From contig NC_014666.1 of assembly GCF_000166135.1 (NCBI RefSeq), positions 310,001-374,000 of the forward strand: a stretch of DNA of 64,000 bases, given 5' to 3'. Shown piece after piece: positions 62,190-64,000 of this stretch (its first letter is position 1; the number at the start of each line of letters is the position of its first letter). The position numbers and the translations under genes were made by a program. The notes beneath the pieces were generated by a model. It was given only the letters and a program-made list of their open reading frames with translations. It was not told the origin of the DNA and ran no database searches. The DNA comes from Pseudofrankia inefficax (GTDB lineage: Bacteria > Actinomycetota > Actinomycetes > Frankiales > Frankiaceae).

Positions 62190-62402
62190 ATGGAGCTCGT
62201 GCCGCTTGCCCAGTCCAGCTGCGGGACGTCGACGTGCCCAGGCGTCTTCGAGGCGTCTGACGGGTCCGTGGTCGTTCAGGGTTATGTTGTGCCTACGCAG
62301 CGCTACGCTGACGGGGTGCCAGACGGGGAGGCCCGAGTGCAGATTCCTCGCGACCTGCTCATCAGAGCGGCGCGCAGTCTGCCAGACTGGGATGGACAGT
62401 AG
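62190..62402 (+). CDS. CGx3C small protein, member 3
   Basis: The 70-residue protein (MELVPLAQSSCGTSTCPGVF) has C11/C16, SVVVQGYV and GEARVQIPRDLLIRAAR. GGAGGAAGTAGGAG precedes the ATG. It sits 83 nt before the second Scr1-type regulator, the same pairing as member 1. Confidence 0.72.
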   Translation: MELVPLAQSSCGTSTCPGVFEASDGSVVVQGYVVPTQRYADGVPDGEARVQIPRDLLIRAARSLPDWDGQ

Positions 62403-62485
62403 TCGGGCCGGGTAGCTGCGCCATCGGGCCTGGTGTACTGGGTCTCGACCCGGCGTAATTGTTCTCGCGGAAGCGGAGGGCTGTC

Positions 62486-63400
62486 GTGGCGGACGATATT
62501 GTCGATGTCGTTCCGTCACTTGGCGTTCCCGCGCTTGGTGCGGAGCCGGGCTCCTCGACATTGGCTGGGGAGCTCGGTCGCGCGCTTGCTGGGTTGCGCA
62601 AGCGCAAGGGGATGACGGGGGAGGAACTCGGCCGGGCGATCGGCGCGAGTCAGGCGAAGATCTCGAAGATCGAGCGGGGAGCGCTGCGGCCGAGCCCGTT
62701 GGACGTTGAGAAGATCGTGTTGGCCCTGGACGGTTCGAAGGACGCCCTGCACGAGTTGGTGGGGCAGGCGACCGAGTTGCAGGCTCTGAGTAGCCGCCCG
62801 CGGTTGCCGCGTCGTGGCCCGGTTAACCAGCAGGACTATGCCGATCTTGAGAGTCGCGCCACGCTGGTGCGTGACTTCGAGCCGATCACCGTTCCAGGCC
62901 TGATGCAGATCAGTGAGTACACCCGCCGGGTGATCAACGCGTTCCATGCGGTCGACATTGGTGACCATGAGTCGAAGTGGGCCGAGACTGCGGCGAAGGT
63001 GACGCAGCGGCTCCAGCGCCAGGAGCGGCTCTACGACACCAACAAGACGTTTGAGTTCATCCTGCTGGAGAACCTGCTCAACAACATGTATGTCACTCCG
63101 GGGTACATGCTGGCGCAGGTCGACCGAATCGAGCAGATCGCGAAGCTGCCGAACGTGACGGTGCGGATCGTCCCGATGACGGCCCAGCTCGGCCTGCCAC
63201 CGAGCCACGGATTCATGATCTTTGACGACGATGTGGTCGTCACCGAATCCCTGGACGCGACCGTCTACCAGGACCGGCGCAGTGTCGAGTTCTACACCCA
63301 CTTCTTCGAGAGCTACCGCGAGCTCGCGAATGCCGACCTCTTCGAGGTCCTCGAGCGCTACAAGGCGCGCTACGCCGACATGGCGATGCCCAAGCCCTGA
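62486..63400 (+). CDS. HTH regulator with Scr1/DUF5753 domain, second copy
   Basis: The protein starts at a GTG with GGAGG upstream. The helix-turn-helix (ELGRAIGASQAKISKIERG) is followed by the DUF5753 domain (FEPITVPGLMQISEYTRRVI, then IVPMTAQLGLPPSHGF). It is the paralogue of the regulator at 59.4 kb, with the same small-gene neighbour. Confidence 0.9.
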   Translation: MADDIVDVVPSLGVPALGAEPGSSTLAGELGRALAGLRKRKGMTGEELGRAIGASQAKISKIERGALRPSPLDVEKIVLALDGSKDALHELVGQATELQALSSRPRLPRRGPVNQQDYADLESRATLVRDFEPITVPGLMQISEYTRRVINAFHAVDIGDHESKWAETAAKVTQRLQRQERLYDTNKTFEFILLENLLNNMYVTPGYMLAQVDRIEQIAKLPNVTVRIVPMTAQLGLPPSHGFMIFDDDVVVTESLDATVYQDRRSVEFYTHFFESYRELANADLFEVLERYKARYADMAMPKP

Positions 63401-63443
63401 TCGACCCGAGCCCTGAACAAGGCTGAGGGCTTGCCCGTCGCCA

Positions 63444-63518
63444 TGATCGCTGTTTCGGCCCTCTGGTGGCTGCGAAACAGCCCCGGGCACGACCATCCGA
63501 GGGCTGAAACAGCGATCA
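63444..63518. repeat. 75-bp inverted-repeat element, copy 4
   Basis: The arms are TGATCGCTGTTTCGGCCCTC and GAGGGCTGAAACAGCGATCA. The change GCCG to GCTG is matched by CAGC on the other arm, a compensatory change against copy 1. It lies between two convergent genes. Confidence 0.82.
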
Positions 63519-63621
63519 TCGGGCTGCCGAGCTGCCGGGGGACCGGGGCGCGACCTTGCGGGAGCCGGCGTTGGCCCGGCGCGGAAGGTCCGGGGTGCGG
63601 TCGATCTCGGACTGGGTGGCC

Positions 63622-64000
63622 TCAGTCGAAGAGGCGTTCCAGAACGAGGGCGACGCCGTCCTGGTCGTTGGAGGCGGTAATCTCGTCGGCGGCCGCGAGG
63701 ACCTGCGGGTGGGCGTTGGCCACGGCGACGGCGTGGCCGGCCCAGGCGAGCATCGGCAGGTCGTTGAGCATGTCGCCGAAGGCGACGACGTCCGCCGCGG
63801 TGACCCCGCGGGCGGTGGCGACCTCGGCCAGCGCGACCGCCTTGGAGACGCCGGCGCCGGCGATCTCGATCAGCGTCTCGGTGGACCGGGTCACCACCGC
63901 CTCGGCGCCCGCGAGGTCCACGACCTTCTCGTAGACGTCGGCGAGCGACTCTCCGCTGCGGCGAACGAGCAGCTTGATGGGTGGCAGCGTCACCAGCAGG
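63622..64000 (-). CDS. HAD-family hydrolase (Cof type), partial
   Basis: The C-terminal part of a Cof-type HAD phosphatase: VSKAVALAEVATARGVTAAD, then GDMLNDLPMLAWAGHAVAV (the GDxxND metal motif) and ADEITASNDQDGVALVLERL. The N-terminal DxD nucleophile part lies beyond the window edge at 64000. Confidence 0.85.
   Translation of the reverse strand, partial: LLVTLPPIKLLVRRSGESLADVYEKVVDLAGAEAVVTRSTETLIEIAGAGVSKAVALAEVATARGVTAADVVAFGDMLNDLPMLAWAGHAVAVANAHPQVLAAADEITASNDQDGVALVLERLFD

Noticed and set aside
61383-62402. A 339-codon rightward frame ending in a CGx3C protein
   Set aside because: Most of it is antisense to the member at 61530-61733 or intergenic. The ribosome binding site at 62175-62187 marks the short gene.
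1-64000. CRISPR array
   Set aside because: No series of equal-length repeats with unique spacers was seen; the tandem repeats found have no spacers and lie in coding sequence.

Overview
The window is high-GC actinobacterial chromosome. The bacterial proteasome activator, a SARP regulator, a DUF3817 membrane protein, Scr1-type regulators and an actinomycete-type integrative element fit Frankiaceae (Frankia or a close relative). That placement is inference from gene content and composition. Coding is dense, with many GTG starts and 4-nt ATGA/GTGA overlaps.

Layout. 0.2-2.2 kb: a membrane-anchored protein and an Mrr-type nuclease fused to a beta-propeller-like domain, lower in GC than the rest. 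2.3-6.9 kb: a radical-SAM peptide system made of a SPASM maturase, a 43-residue Cys-containing peptide and a frameshifted kinase. It is divergent from an XRE-TPR regulator, and repeated CTACCACG operators flank the regulator gene. 6.8-8.2 kb: tRNA-Gly, a YjbR protein and a DinB protein. 8.4-15.3 kb: a complete lasso-peptide operon (precursor, cyclase, RRE protein, B2 protease, ABC exporter) with a SARP gene upstream. The predicted core is unusually long, with a glycine-rich tail. 15.6-16.9 kb: a class II glutamine amidotransferase and tRNA-Ser.

16.85-38.67 kb is an integrated actinomycete ICE-like element in the 3' end of tRNA-Ser(UGA), bounded by a 58-bp perfect direct repeat. It carries an integrase whose last codons lie in the tRNA gene, an XRE regulator, an excisionase-like protein, a replication protein plus DnaC-like loader, and a run of small coupled genes. 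It also has a tape-measure-like gene without any other phage structural gene, a second radical-SAM module (with a PIMT-type methyltransferase, divergent from an XRE-TPR regulator), and an FtsK/TraB-type DNA translocase followed by clustered CCTAG repeats. A right-hand operon of small genes reads leftward from a palindromic operator region.

38.7-64 kb is chromosome again: a Clp-N protein, a divergent EF-Tu paralogue, an ABC transporter with an 18-bp coding repeat, several membrane proteins, a SigE-type sigma factor with its coupled partner, a quinone oxidoreductase, Bpa, TldD and TldE. It ends with a cluster of four small CGx3C proteins and two Scr1/DUF5753 regulators, then a HAD hydrolase cut by the window edge. 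A 75-bp inverted-repeat element occurs four times (16.6, 39.4, 49.1 and 63.4 kb), always between genes.

The strongest candidates for new biology are the first radical-SAM peptide system with its operators, the second radical-SAM/PIMT module on the element, the long lasso core, the lone tape-measure-like gene, and the small CGx3C protein family.
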